A stretch of DNA of 64,000 nt from DASXKD01 sp963806145 (GTDB lineage Bacteria > Actinomycetota > Actinomycetes > Streptosporangiales > Streptosporangiaceae): NCBI GenBank assembly GCA_963806145.1, contig CAWDXD010000008.1, positions 70,505 through 134,504 on the forward strand. Direction: 5' to 3'. Shown here in pieces: positions 17,928-26,615 of this stretch. The notes under the pieces are model-generated. The model did no database searches. It was not told the DNA's origin and worked only from the letters and a program-made list of their open reading frames with translations. Both the position numbers and the translations under genes were made by a program. Numbering within the stretch: position 1 is the stretch's first letter; each line of letters opens with the position of its first letter.

Positions 17928-18182
17928 CTGCGTCCACCTCACTTGCCGCTGCGTCGCTGGCTGTCCTCTTCTAAGGAACGGGACCGAAGCTGGAGGGACC
18001 ATGAGAGCAAGCTGAAAACCAGCCGAACTCTCCTGCCAGCCCCGCCCCGGGTGCCCGGCCTCCCTGCCTGACAGGGATGTCTGCGCTGGCCATCAGCATC
18101 GGCTGCGGAACTTCGCGGGCCGCGGGGATTGCGTGTGAGTTTTGTGCGAATCGGGCGGCCGAGCGACGTCAGGGCTGATTGG

Positions 18183-18192
18183 TTTTAGAATC
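18183..18192 (+). promoter_or_regulatory. TTTTAGAATC box at the regulator promoter
   Basis: AT-rich 10-mer containing a -10-like TAGAAT (18186-18191) 7 nt before GTG 18199, so the transcript is probably leaderless. The same 10-mer occurs in reverse orientation at 18847-18856, just before the downstream gene's promoter. This is a candidate operator for the regulator encoded between them. Confidence 0.45.
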
Positions 18193-18198
18193 GTTGTC

Positions 18199-18870
18199 GT
18201 GACCGAGATCAGCGTCATCGCGGTCCTTGAGGACCCGGTGCGCCGCCGCCTCTACGACTACGTCGCGGCGCAGGGGCGCGGGGTGGGCCGGGCCGAGGCC
18301 GCGGTGGCCACCGGCATCGGCCGCACGCTGGCCGCGTTCCACCTGGACCGGCTCGCCGAGGCGGGGCTGGTCGAGTTCACCTTCGCCCGGCCGGCCGGGC
18401 GGTCAGGCCCCGGGGCCGGGCGCCCCGCCAAGCTGTACCGGCGGGCGACGGCTGAGCACCAGGTCAGCGTGCCTCCCCGGGACTACCGTGCCGTCGCGGA
18501 ACTGCTCGCCGATGTCGTCGACGTGACCGGTGCGGAGCCGGAACTCCAGCGGGCCGCCCGCAGTCGCGGCGCGGCGGCGGGCCGGGCGGCGCGTCAGCAG
18601 TCTCCCGCGCTGCCCGACGACGACCTTGTCACTGGTGCCCTCAATGCGCAGGGTTATCAGCCCTACCGCGACGGCGGCGACGTGCGGCTGCGTAACTGCC
18701 CGTTCCACCTGCTGGCTGGTCGGCACCCGCCGCTGATCTGCGGAATGAACCTGGCCCTGCTCGAGGGCCTGCTGTCGGGCGCCTCGGTCACCGGCCTCTC
18801 GGCCCGGCTGGACCCGCGGCCCGGCGAGTGCTGCGTGGTACTCGAAGATTCTAAAAATAATGCTGATTGA
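18199..18870 (+). CDS. HTH regulator with C-terminal Cys cluster (COG2345-like)
   Basis: A 223-aa winged-helix regulator. The N-terminal ArsR-like HTH starts ISVIAVLEDPVRRRLYDYVA and includes IGRTLAAFHLDRLAEAGLVE. The C-terminal domain has the spaced Cys pattern of the SufR-like COG2345 group: RNCPFHLLAG, PLICGMNLAL and GECCVVLED. In SufR these residues bind an Fe-S cluster, so redox or iron sensing is possible here. GTG 18199 follows a TAGAAT -10 at leaderless spacing. The downstream DUF3291 gene is the likely target. Confidence 0.8.
   Translation: MTEISVIAVLEDPVRRRLYDYVAAQGRGVGRAEAAVATGIGRTLAAFHLDRLAEAGLVEFTFARPAGRSGPGAGRPAKLYRRATAEHQVSVPPRDYRAVAELLADVVDVTGAEPELQRAARSRGAAAGRAARQQSPALPDDDLVTGALNAQGYQPYRDGGDVRLRNCPFHLLAGRHPPLICGMNLALLEGLLSGASVTGLSARLDPRPGECCVVLEDSKNNAD
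18847..18856 (-). promoter_or_regulatory. Reverse copy of the TTTTAGAATC box
   Basis: GATTCTAAAA lies inside the last codons of the regulator gene, 11 nt upstream of the -35 of the next promoter. It is the exact reverse complement of 18183-18192. AT-rich 10-mers are rare in sequence this GC-rich, so two copies bracketing a regulator gene are suggestive of its operators. Confidence 0.4.
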
Positions 18871-18896
18871 CATATTGTCGGGCGCGGTGATGTGAT
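18867..18896 (+). promoter_or_regulatory. Promoter of the DUF3291 gene, leaderless
   Basis: A perfect -35 TTGACA (18867-18872, overlapping the preceding stop codon), an 18-nt spacer and -10 TGTGAT (18891-18896). The GTG start at 18903 is 6 nt beyond the -10, so transcription should begin at the start codon. Confidence 0.55.
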
Positions 18897-18902
18897 AGCC
18901 GG

Positions 18903-19376
18903 GTGACCGGATACCACCTCGCCGAACTGAACATCGGCACCGCTCGCGCCCCCGCGGATTCCCCGGAGATGGTCGGCTTCATGGCTGGCATCGTGCCGGT
19001 CAACGCCCTGGCCGACACCGCGCCCGGGTTCGTCTGGCGCCTTCAGGACGGCGACGGCCCCGGTGCCACAGCGCTGCGCCCGTGCGGCCCGGACGTCATG
19101 GTGAACATGTCGGTCTGGGAGGACCTGGAGTCGCTGCGGGACTTCGTCTACCGCAACGGCCCGCACCTGGACTTCATGCGCCGCAGGCGGTCCTGGTTCC
19201 ACCCCATGGCCGTGCCCTACCTGGTGCTCTGGTGGGTCCCGGCCGGCCACATCCCCGGGCTGGACGAGGCGCTGTCCCGGCTGGACCTGCTCCGCCGGGA
19301 CGGGCCGGGGCCGCGGGCCTTCACCTTCCGCGACCCCTGCCCGCCGCCGGTCCCGGCAGCGGAGGCCGCGCGATAA
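18903..19376 (+). CDS. DUF3291 domain-containing protein
   Basis: A 157-aa protein of the DUF3291 family, an ABM-like ferredoxin fold: YHLAELNIGTARAPADSPEM at the start, FVWRLQDGDG, MVNMSVWEDLESLRDFVYRN and FHPMAVPYLVLWWVPAGHIP. Members are small dimeric proteins of unknown catalytic role, sometimes compared to heme-degrading or antibiotic monooxygenases. It has its own strong promoter directly after the Cys-cluster regulator, so it is probably the regulated target. Confidence 0.85.
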   Translation: MTGYHLAELNIGTARAPADSPEMVGFMAGIVPVNALADTAPGFVWRLQDGDGPGATALRPCGPDVMVNMSVWEDLESLRDFVYRNGPHLDFMRRRRSWFHPMAVPYLVLWWVPAGHIPGLDEALSRLDLLRRDGPGPRAFTFRDPCPPPVPAAEAAR

Positions 19377-19549
19377 CGCCGAGTCATCAGGTCTTCAGGC
19401 GCGTAGCTACGAGAGACGCCGGATTTTCGCTCACAACTGCCTCCCAGCACCTGTTTGTCATCATGCATCCCAGATATGCCCGGTGGATATAACGCGCCGG
19501 ATAGTCGGACGGTCACCGGTCCGGCACGCACAGCCTGCATCATGGCAAG

Positions 19550-21406
19550 GTGACCAGCGCGCAACTGCGGCGCCGGGCGGAGGCACGCGGCGTGACCACC
19601 GCCTATCGCGACTGGCAGGACCGGAAGATCCAGGTCAGCGATCAGACCCTGGAGGCGGTACTCGCCGTGCTCGGCTCCGCGCCGGCACCGGCCCGGGCCC
19701 GGCCGGGGGCGGCCACCAGCCGGCTCTCGGTACCGCTGGCCGCGCCGTGGCACCCGGCCGACCACCCGGCCGCGCCGCCGGGCCCGCGGTCCGGCTGGGG
19801 ATTCACGGTCCAGCTCTACTCGGTGCGCTCGCGCCACTCCTGGGGTCACGGCGACCTGCGCGACCTGGCCGATCTGGCCACCTGGAGCGCGCGCGAGCTG
19901 GGCGCCGCGTTCGTGCTGATAAACCCGCTGCACGCCGCCGAGCCGGTGCCCCCGGTCAGCGCATCGCCGTACCTGCCGATGAGCCGGAGGTTCGTCAGCC
20001 CGCTGTACCTGCGGGTGGAGGACGTACCTGAGCACGCCCTGCTGCCGTCCGTCCAGCGGCAGCGGATCGCCGCCCTTGCCGCCCCGCTGCGGGCCGGCAA
20101 CTCCAGCCCCGCCCTCATCGACCGCGACGCGGTCTGGGCGGCCAAGCGCGCCGCCCTGGAAATCGTCCAGGCCTGGACGCTGGCCCCGGCGCGCCGGGCC
20201 GCCTTCCGGCGGTTCACCGTCCGCGAAGGCCAGGCGCTGGACGACTGGGCCACCTGGTGCGCGCTCGCGGAGATCCACGGGCCGGACTGGCGGTCGTGGC
20301 CCGCGGCCCTCCGGTCGCCGCGCTCGGCAGCGGTGGCCGCCGAGCGCATGCGGCTGCACGCCAGGATCGAGTTTCACGCCTGGCTACAGTGGACCGCCCA
20401 GGCGCAGCGAGCCGCGGCGCAGGCGGCGGCGCGGGCGGCCGGCATGAGCATCGGCGTGATCGGCGACCTGGCGGTGGGCGCGCACCCCGGCGGGGCCGAC
20501 GCCTGGGCGCATGCGGACGTGCTGGCGCCGGGCATGAGCGTGGGCGCGCCGCCCGACGAGTTCAACCCGCGCGGCCAGGACTGGGCACTCCCGCCGTGGC
20601 ATCCCGGCCGGCTCGAGGCGGTCGGCTACCAGCCGCTGGCGGACCTGATCAGGGCCGGGTTCACCGACACCGGCGGATTGCGCGCCGACCACGTGATGGG
20701 CCTGTTCCGGCTCTGGTGGGTGCCCGCCGGCATGCCTGCCGACCAGGGCACCTACGTCCGGTACCGGCACGAGGCCATGGTTGGCCTGCTGGCCGGCGAG
20801 GCGGCCCGGGCCGGCGGGGTCGCGATCGGCGAGGATCTGGGCACCGTCGAGCAGTGGATGCGCGACTACCTGGCGGCCCGCCGCGTGCTCGGCACCTCGA
20901 TGCTCTGGTTCGAGCGGCGGGCCGACGGCACGCCGCTGCCGCCGCGGCGGTGGCGCCGGGACTGCCTGGCGACCGTGGGCACGCACGACGTGCCGCCCGC
21001 GGCCGCGTTTCTCACCGGCGAGCACGTGGCGCTGCGGTCCCGGCTCGGCCTGCTCACCGGGTCTCTGGCCACCGAGCGCGAGCACGCCGCGGCGGCGGTG
21101 TCCGCCTGGCAGGACGCGCTTGCCGGGCAGGGGCTGCTCCCGCCGGGCGCCGCACCCGGCCCGGAGGAGTTCACCCGGGCGCTGTACGGCTACCTCGCCC
21201 GTACCCCGGCCGCCCTGATCGGGGTGTCGCTCGCGGACGCCGTGGGCGACCGCCGGCCGCAGAACCTGCCGGGCACCACCGACCAGTACCCGAACTGGCG
21301 GGTGCCGCTGTGTGACGGCGAGGGACGGGCTGTGCTGCTCGAAGACCTCGAAAAGCTCCCGGGGGTACGGGAACTGGCCCGCGCGGTGTCCCGGGATCCG
21401 GGCTGA
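19550..21406 (+). CDS. malQ: 4-alpha-glucanotransferase
   Basis: A 618-aa GH77 enzyme that transfers maltosyl or longer glucan segments in maltodextrin and glycogen metabolism. The catalytic set is visible: nucleophile D380 in GGLRADHVMGLFR, acid/base E428 in AIGEDLGTV and D480 in VGTHDVPPAA. GHGDLRDLADLATWSARELG and AFVLINPLHA are typical GH77 signatures. The N terminus is shorter than in the long actinobacterial MalQ proteins. The GTG at 19550 lies 6 nt after CATCAT, a possible leaderless -10. Confidence 0.94.
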   Translation: MTSAQLRRRAEARGVTTAYRDWQDRKIQVSDQTLEAVLAVLGSAPAPARARPGAATSRLSVPLAAPWHPADHPAAPPGPRSGWGFTVQLYSVRSRHSWGHGDLRDLADLATWSARELGAAFVLINPLHAAEPVPPVSASPYLPMSRRFVSPLYLRVEDVPEHALLPSVQRQRIAALAAPLRAGNSSPALIDRDAVWAAKRAALEIVQAWTLAPARRAAFRRFTVREGQALDDWATWCALAEIHGPDWRSWPAALRSPRSAAVAAERMRLHARIEFHAWLQWTAQAQRAAAQAAARAAGMSIGVIGDLAVGAHPGGADAWAHADVLAPGMSVGAPPDEFNPRGQDWALPPWHPGRLEAVGYQPLADLIRAGFTDTGGLRADHVMGLFRLWWVPAGMPADQGTYVRYRHEAMVGLLAGEAARAGGVAIGEDLGTVEQWMRDYLAARRVLGTSMLWFERRADGTPLPPRRWRRDCLATVGTHDVPPAAAFLTGEHVALRSRLGLLTGSLATEREHAAAAVSAWQDALAGQGLLPPGAAPGPEEFTRALYGYLARTPAALIGVSLADAVGDRRPQNLPGTTDQYPNWRVPLCDGEGRAVLLEDLEKLPGVRELARAVSRDPG

Positions 21407-21408
21407 CC

Positions 21409-21434
21409 GCCTGGCCAGCCCGGGCCGGCCAGGC
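21409..21434. terminator. Hairpin between convergent malQ and pepN
   Basis: Inverted repeat GCCTGGCC (21409-21416) and GGCCAGGC (21427-21434) with a 10-nt loop, placed between the two stop codons. It lacks a U-tract, as is common in high-GC actinobacteria, and could act in both directions. Confidence 0.45.
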
Positions 21435-21448
21435 CCCGCCCGGCGAGC

Positions 21449-23983
21449 CTAGCCTTCCGCCTGCCGGTCGCGCTGCTGGCAGCGCAGCGCGCGGCGCAGC
21501 CCGTCCCGGCCCTCGACCAGCAGGCGGACCAGGCCCGGGGGCAGGTCGTTCCCGTCGATCAGCTCGGTAGTCTTCGTGATCACGGCGGGGTCGTCGGTGC
21601 TCGGGTACGCGTACGACACGAACCAGCGCGCCATGTCCGGCGTCCAGTTGCGCCAGATATCCGGGACCGCGTCGAAGTAACGGTCCACATAGGGCGCCAG
21701 CAGCTCGTCCTGGTCGGCGTCCATGAACCCGGCGAGCATCGCGCGGAACGTGGCGTTGGGCAGCGTGCCGCTGACGATCTGCGCCCAGGCCGCCTCCTTC
21801 GCCGCCGGGTCCGGCGCCGAGGCCCGGCAGGCGACCGCATGGCGGTCGCCCGCGTCGGTCGCGTCCCGGCCCAGCTCGGCCTCGATCTGCGGCTCGCCCG
21901 CCGCGCCGCGGCTGACCAGCCGGTGCAGGATCCGCCAGCGCAGCTCGGTGTCCACGGTCAGGCCCTCGATGGTCACGGTGCCGTCCAGCAGGCCTGCCAG
22001 CAGCGCCAGGTCCTCCCCGGACAGGGCCACCCCGATGAACGCCTGCGTGTACGCGAGCTGGACATCCGAGCCTGGCTCGGCCCGTTCCACGAGCTGGCGC
22101 AGGGCCCCGGCCGTCAGCGTCAGCCCGGTCTGGCGCCAGCCCGGGTCGGTGTAGCGGCGCAGCGCGGCATCGGTCTGGCGCAGCAGGGTCTGCACCATGG
22201 ACACGTCGCCCACCGGGCCGATCCCGCCCTGCACCAGCTGGATGTATTCCCGCGCGGGCAGCTCCGCGTCCCGGCACATGTCCCAGGCGGCGGCCCAGCA
22301 CAAGGCGGCGGGCAGGGTCTCGGCGAACTCGCCGATGCAGGCGGCCAGCGTGGCCGTGGAATGCGGGTCCAGCCGGATCTTGGCGTACGTGAGGTCGTCG
22401 TCGTTGATCAGCACCAGGTCGGGCCGCGGCTCGCCGGTCAGGGCAGCCACGACGGTCCGTTCACCGCTGATGTCGGTCTCCACCCGGCGCCGGCGGACCA
22501 GGCCAGCCGGGGTCCGATCGTAAAGTCCTATGGCGATGCGGTGGTCGCGGAGTACCGGGTGCGTTTCTGGAGCCTCCTGCCGGACCGCGAACTCGGCAAA
22601 GGTGCCGTCTGCGGCCAGCGCGAACTCCGGCCGCAGCGTGTTCACGCCGGCCGTTTCCAGCCACTGCTTGGACCAGCCGGCCAGCTCCCGCCCCGACGCC
22701 GCCTCAAGCTGGGCCAGCAGGTCCCCGAGCGTGGCGTTGGACCAGGCGTACTGGCCGAAGTAGCGGCGCACGCCGGCCAGGAAGTTGTCCAGCCCGACGT
22801 AGGCGACGAGCTGCTTGAGCACGGCCGCGCCCTTGGCGTAGGTGATGCCGTCGAAGTTGACCTCCACGGCCGCGATGTCCGGCACGTCCGCGGCGATCGG
22901 GTGCGTCGAGGGCAGCTGGTCCTGACGGTAGGCCCAGGCCTTCTCGAGCTGGGCGAACGACGTCCAGGCACCGCGCCAGCGGGTGGCCTGCGCCTGGGCG
23001 TGCACCGACGCCCAGGTAGCGAACGACTCGTTCAGCCACAGGTCGTCCCACCAGCGCATGGTGACCAGGTCGCCGAACCACATGTGCGCCATCTCGTGCA
23101 GGATCGTCGTCCCGCGGGACTGCCGGCGGAAGTCGGTGACCCGCGACCGGAACAGGTAGTCCTCCAGGAACGTCACGCATCCCGCGTTCTCCATCGCGCC
23201 CGCTTTGTACTCGGGCACGAAGAGCTGGTCGTACTTGCCGAACGGGTACCGGGTCGCGAAGGCCTGGTGGAAGAAGTCGAACCCCTGCCTGGTCACCTCG
23301 AATATCTCGCCCGAGTCCAGGTACCGCGCCAGGGACTGGCGGCAGTACAGGCCGAGCGGTATCCCGTCATGCTCGGTCAGCACCTGGTGGTAGGGCCCGG
23401 CCGCGAGGGCGGTGATGTAGGTGGACATCACCGGCGACGGCGGGAAGTGCCAGCGAGCCGTCTCCTGCCCGGGCACGGGCTCCCCGGTCACGTCCGGCGC
23501 CATGTTGGAGATCACCCGCCACTGCGCCGGGACCGTGACGGTGAACTCGAAGGTGGCCTTGAGGTCCGGCTGGTCGAAGCAGGCATACACCCGGTGGGCG
23601 TCGAAGGTTTCCAGATCCGAGTAGAGATAGACGCTGCCGTCCGCCGGGTCGCGGAACCGGTGCAGCCCCTCGCCGTTGCGGGAGTACGCGCACGAGGCGC
23701 GCACCCGCAGTTCGTTGTCCGCCGCCAGGTTCGCCAGCGTGATCCGGTCACCGTCGAAGGCCCCGGGGCCGACCGGCTGGCCGTTCAGCACGATCTCGGT
23801 GACGGCCGGCGCGGTCAGGTCGGCGTACGTGCCGGCGCCGGGCCGGGAGCAGCCGAAGGTGACCGTGGTCTGCGAGGTGAAGACGTCGTCATCGCCGGTG
23901 AGTTCGAGGTCCACATGGTAGGAGCGGACATCGACCAGGCGGCCCCGCTCATGTGCCTCGTCCCGGGTGAGGGTGCTTGCCAC
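21449..23983 (-). CDS. pepN: Aminopeptidase N
   Basis: An 844-aa M1 family zinc aminopeptidase, cytoplasmic, that removes N-terminal residues from peptides. The exopeptidase motif GAMEN (AGAMENAGCVTFLEDYLF) precedes the zinc site H296-E297-M-A-H300 with third ligand E319 in LWLNESFATW. The C-terminal ERAP1-like helical domain is present. GTG 23983 (VASTLTRDEAHERGRLVDVR) is chosen because family members begin MASTLTRDEA; an in-frame start 37 codons upstream reads into the neighbouring promoter. Its divergent neighbour is the nitroreductase gene, as in M. tuberculosis (Rv2467/Rv2466c). Confidence 0.96.
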   Translation of the reverse strand: MASTLTRDEAHERGRLVDVRSYHVDLELTGDDDVFTSQTTVTFGCSRPGAGTYADLTAPAVTEIVLNGQPVGPGAFDGDRITLANLAADNELRVRASCAYSRNGEGLHRFRDPADGSVYLYSDLETFDAHRVYACFDQPDLKATFEFTVTVPAQWRVISNMAPDVTGEPVPGQETARWHFPPSPVMSTYITALAAGPYHQVLTEHDGIPLGLYCRQSLARYLDSGEIFEVTRQGFDFFHQAFATRYPFGKYDQLFVPEYKAGAMENAGCVTFLEDYLFRSRVTDFRRQSRGTTILHEMAHMWFGDLVTMRWWDDLWLNESFATWASVHAQAQATRWRGAWTSFAQLEKAWAYRQDQLPSTHPIAADVPDIAAVEVNFDGITYAKGAAVLKQLVAYVGLDNFLAGVRRYFGQYAWSNATLGDLLAQLEAASGRELAGWSKQWLETAGVNTLRPEFALAADGTFAEFAVRQEAPETHPVLRDHRIAIGLYDRTPAGLVRRRRVETDISGERTVVAALTGEPRPDLVLINDDDLTYAKIRLDPHSTATLAACIGEFAETLPAALCWAAAWDMCRDAELPAREYIQLVQGGIGPVGDVSMVQTLLRQTDAALRRYTDPGWRQTGLTLTAGALRQLVERAEPGSDVQLAYTQAFIGVALSGEDLALLAGLLDGTVTIEGLTVDTELRWRILHRLVSRGAAGEPQIEAELGRDATDAGDRHAVACRASAPDPAAKEAAWAQIVSGTLPNATFRAMLAGFMDADQDELLAPYVDRYFDAVPDIWRNWTPDMARWFVSYAYPSTDDPAVITKTTELIDGNDLPPGLVRLLVEGRDGLRRALRCQQRDRQAEG

Positions 23984-24157
23984 GGCGGTGGTCCCTTCGT
24001 CCTTATGCCAGCCCCGGTGGTAGATGGCCTGGTCAGTGCGCCCGGGGTACCGGGCTGCCGGAAATCTTCGCATCCCCGGTGGAATGGGCCGCACGGCGGT
24101 CCGGTTGTCAGCACACGGCGCCCCGTCGTATACCTACCCTCGCTGCCAAGGAGCGAC

Positions 24158-24778
24158 ATGGCCGAGCAGGAGTTCACCCCCGTTGACTTCTGGTTTGACC
24201 CTATCTGCCCATGGGCCTGGATAGCCTCGCGCTGGATCCTGGAGGTGGCAAAGCTCCGGCCCGTGCGCCCACGCTGGCATGTGATGTCCCTGTCCGTGCT
24301 CAACCAGGACAAACCCGATCTGCCTGAGGCATACCGGGAACTGCTGGCGACGGGCTGGGGCCCGGTGCGCGTCTGCATCGCGGCCGAGCAGCTTGCCGGG
24401 CCGGAGGCGCTCGGCCCGCTCTACACCGCGCTCGGCACCAGGTTCCACGAGGAGAAGGCGCCGCACGACGACCGGGCCGTGATCGAGTCGGCGCTCGCCG
24501 AGGCGGGCCTGCCTGTCTCGCTTGCCGCCGCGATGGACTCGACCGAGTACGACGAGGCCCTGCGGGCCAGCCATGCGGACGGCATGGACCGGGTCGGCTA
24601 CGAGGTCGGCACGCCGGTGATCTCCGTGGACGGCACGTCGTTCTTCGGGCCGGTGATCTCGCCGATCCCGCGTGGCGAGGCGGCCGCACGGCTCTGGGAC
24701 GGCGTGCTGCAGGTGGCCACGACCGACGGGTTCTTCGAACTGAAGCGCACCCGTACCCGGGATCCGATCTTCGACTGA
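24158..24778 (+). CDS. DsbA-like mycothiol-dependent nitroreductase (Rv2466c family)
   Basis: A 206-aa thioredoxin-fold protein clearly of the Rv2466c family: VDFWFDPICPWAWIASRWIL at the start, GTPVISVDGTSFFGPVISPI and the C-terminal FFELKRTRTRDPIFD. The mycobacterial protein is a mycothiol-dependent reductase with a CPWC active site. Here C17 is retained but the resolving Cys is Ala (C17-P-W-A20), so a monothiol mechanism would be needed. ATG 24158 follows AAGGAG. Divergent from pepN, and rpiB follows, matching mycobacterial gene order. It implies a mycothiol-producing host. Confidence 0.93.
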   Translation: MAEQEFTPVDFWFDPICPWAWIASRWILEVAKLRPVRPRWHVMSLSVLNQDKPDLPEAYRELLATGWGPVRVCIAAEQLAGPEALGPLYTALGTRFHEEKAPHDDRAVIESALAEAGLPVSLAAAMDSTEYDEALRASHADGMDRVGYEVGTPVISVDGTSFFGPVISPIPRGEAAARLWDGVLQVATTDGFFELKRTRTRDPIFD

Positions 24779-24805
24779 GCGCCGGGCCGTGCCAGACTGT
24801 CGCGC

Positions 24806-25283
24806 GTGCGCGTTTACCTCGGATCTGATCATGCCGGTTTCGAGCTGAAGTCCGCTCTCGCCGAGGCGGTGGCCGGGGCCGGGCACGACGTGGTCGACTG
24901 CGGCCCGCCGTCCTACCAGCCCGGTGACGACTACCCGCCCTACGTCATGCACGCGGCGGCGGCCGCGGCCGCCGACCCGGGCAGCATCGCGATCGTGATC
25001 GGCGGGTCCGGCAACGGTGAGCAGATGGCCGCGAACAAGATCGGCGGGATCCGGGCGGCACTGGCCTGGAACGAGGAGACCGCGCGGCTCGCCCGCCAGC
25101 ACAACGACGCCAACGTGCTGAGCCTCGGCGCGCGCATGTACCCGGTGCCGGGACGCGGTCCGTTTCGCCCTGGTGTTCGTGGCGACGCCGTTCTCCGGCG
25201 AGCCGCGCCACCAGCGGCGGATCGACATGATCAGTGCTTACGAGGAGTCCGGCGTGCTGCCGCCGCTGCCGGACGGGACCTGA
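24806..25283 (+). CDS. rpiB: Ribose-5-phosphate isomerase B, frameshifted
   Basis: Interconverts ribose 5-phosphate and ribulose 5-phosphate in the pentose phosphate pathway. The N-terminal part is normal: VYLGSDHAGFELKSALAEAV, then the catalytic GGSGNGEQMAANKIGGIRAA and RQHNDANVLSLGAR. After YPVP the frame is broken at the GGG of 25150-25152. Dropping one G restores AVRFALVFVATPFSGEPRHQ, IDMISAYEESGVLPPL and a stop at 25281-25283, giving the normal length of 158 residues. As written the protein would run on as Arg/Ala noise to 25312. Probably a sequence error, otherwise a pseudogene. Confidence 0.9.
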
Positions 25284-25297
25284 ACCCGGCTGACCGG

Positions 25298-25933
25298 TCA
25301 GCGCCCGTGTGACCGCCGCCGCCGCACCCGCCTGCGCTTGGATGGCCGGGCGGTCTCGCTCCCCGGCTGCGCGCCGCTCGCGGCCTTGGCCGGCGTACGG
25401 GGCCGGAGCGCCGCTGGCGGCTCACCAGGCTGGCTGGCCTCGGCCGGCTCGCTGGGCCGGCCGGCCTCCGGGGCTGGCATGGGCCCGCGGCGCTCGCCGC
25501 TGTGCCCGCCAGGCTGGGCGGCCTTGGGGGCTGGCGTGGGCTCGCGCCGCCCGCCGCCATGCTCGCCGGGCTGGTCGTAACTGGCCGGCTCGCGTGGCGG
25601 GCGGGGACCGCCCGGATGATGCCGCGGCGGGCCCGGCTTGCCCGCGGCGGTGCCCGGCGGCTCGCCCGGCCCCGGGGGCGTCGCGCCGGCGGGACGGTTT
25701 CCCGGCGGTGCGGGGCGATGCTGGGGGGAGGGCCGTGCGGCCGGGCGGGCGGGCAGCGGGGACCGGGCGGGCCCGGCGCCACGCGGCGGTGGCGGGGCGG
25801 TCCTGGCCCGTTGCGGTGAGGCGGACCGAGCGGCGGCTGCGTCCTCTTCCGCGGCCGCCACGTGATGCGGCTGTGGCCGCGACACGTCGCGGGCCCGCAT
25901 CGCGGCGCTCACCGTGACCTTCATGCCGGGCAT
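25298..25933 (-). CDS. Disordered Pro/Ala-rich protein with basic tail
   Basis: A 211-aa protein. Only the first ~25 residues look structured (MPGMKVTVSAAMRARDVSRP). The rest is Pro/Gly/Ala/Arg-rich and low complexity, with degenerate repeats such as RREPTPAPKAAQPGGHSGE and RRGPMPAPEAGRPSEPAEAS, ending in the strongly basic SKRRRVRRRRSHGR. It could bind nucleic acid or the ribosome through this tail; function unknown. ATG 25933 follows GGGGAGG. Convergent with rpiB; a perfect 14-bp palindrome GCTGACCGGTCAGC (25289-25302) overlaps its stop. Confidence 0.6.
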   Translation of the reverse strand: MPGMKVTVSAAMRARDVSRPQPHHVAAAEEDAAAARSASPQRARTAPPPPRGAGPARSPLPARPAARPSPQHRPAPPGNRPAGATPPGPGEPPGTAAGKPGPPRHHPGGPRPPREPASYDQPGEHGGGRREPTPAPKAAQPGGHSGERRGPMPAPEAGRPSEPAEASQPGEPPAALRPRTPAKAASGAQPGSETARPSKRRRVRRRRSHGR

Positions 25934-26016
25934 GCTGCCTCCCCGCCCAGTGTCGCACGCCCGCACCAGCCGTCACCGGCGCGCGAAACCAGTGCCCGTT
26001 CACAGCGTGCAACGGG

Positions 26017-26496
26017 CTACCCGGCCGGGGCCTGCCAGGTGGTGTGCTGCGGCGCGAAGTCGCCGTGGCCGGTCGTCCTGGTGAGCAGGCACCGGTCCAG
26101 GCTGAACCGGAACAGGTGGTGCGCTGGCTCGGGTACCGGCACGCCGACGCCGGCCCGTTCGGCCACGAAGATCCCGGCGAGCGCCTGCCGGCGGCTGGCG
26201 TCCCCTTCCGCCTCAGCCTGCCCGGTGCAGTAAAACGCGTCCTCGTTGTCCTCGCAGGGAAACGAGTGCAGCGCATAACGCCCGTCCCTGTGCAGGTCGG
26301 CCTGCTTGGGGCCGGGCACGATGAACGCGTACATCCCGCCCCCGTGGATGACCGGGCACATCGGGTGCACCCGGGGGCCGCCGTCCCGGCGGACGGTGGC
26401 GAGGAACCCCAGGCCCACGCCGAACTGGTAGAACAGCGCGCGCCCGGCCGCCGCCAGGTCCGGCCGGTCCTTCTCGAACTCTGCCCAGGAAGCCAC
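26017..26496 (-). CDS. Pyridoxamine 5'-phosphate oxidase family protein
   Basis: A 159-aa split beta-barrel flavin/F420-type protein: GLGFLATVRRDGGPRVHPMC near residues 29-48 is the classic PNPOx entry, followed by GGMYAFIVPGPKQADLHRDG and a short helical end. These small proteins bind FMN, F420 or heme; several are F420-dependent reductases in actinobacteria. The exact cofactor cannot be read from sequence. Divergent from the XRE regulator. Confidence 0.85.
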   Translation of the reverse strand: MASWAEFEKDRPDLAAAGRALFYQFGVGLGFLATVRRDGGPRVHPMCPVIHGGGMYAFIVPGPKQADLHRDGRYALHSFPCEDNEDAFYCTGQAEAEGDASRRQALAGIFVAERAGVGVPVPEPAHHLFRFSLDRCLLTRTTGHGDFAPQHTTWQAPAG

Positions 26497-26567
26497 GGCA
26501 CCACAGTCTGCCCCGGCGGCAAATTCGGGTCAACGCCACGGCCGCCCGCGCGGCGCCGGCCGGGAGA

Positions 26568-26585
26568 TGACAAGCTCGCTTGACA
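26568..26585 (+). promoter_or_regulatory. Operator-like palindrome 1 with -35
   Basis: TGACAAGCTCGCTTGACA holds the dyad CAAG-N4-CTTG and ends in a perfect -35 TTGACA (26580-26585). A weak -10 GATGAT follows 17 nt later (26603-26608). It matches 15 of 18 bases with the element at 26616-26633. Confidence 0.5.
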
Positions 26586-26615
26586 CCGCGGACCTCTGGC
26601 CGGATGATGGAGAAA

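Noticed and set aside
19082..19492. Alternative frame overlapping the DUF3291 gene
   Set aside because: DUF3291 motifs lie in the other frame and the alternative has no RBS or motif.
21839..24157. Plus-strand frame opposite pepN that joins the nitroreductase
   Set aside because: Antisense noise that happens to be in frame with the nitroreductase; that gene starts at ATG 24158 with its own RBS.
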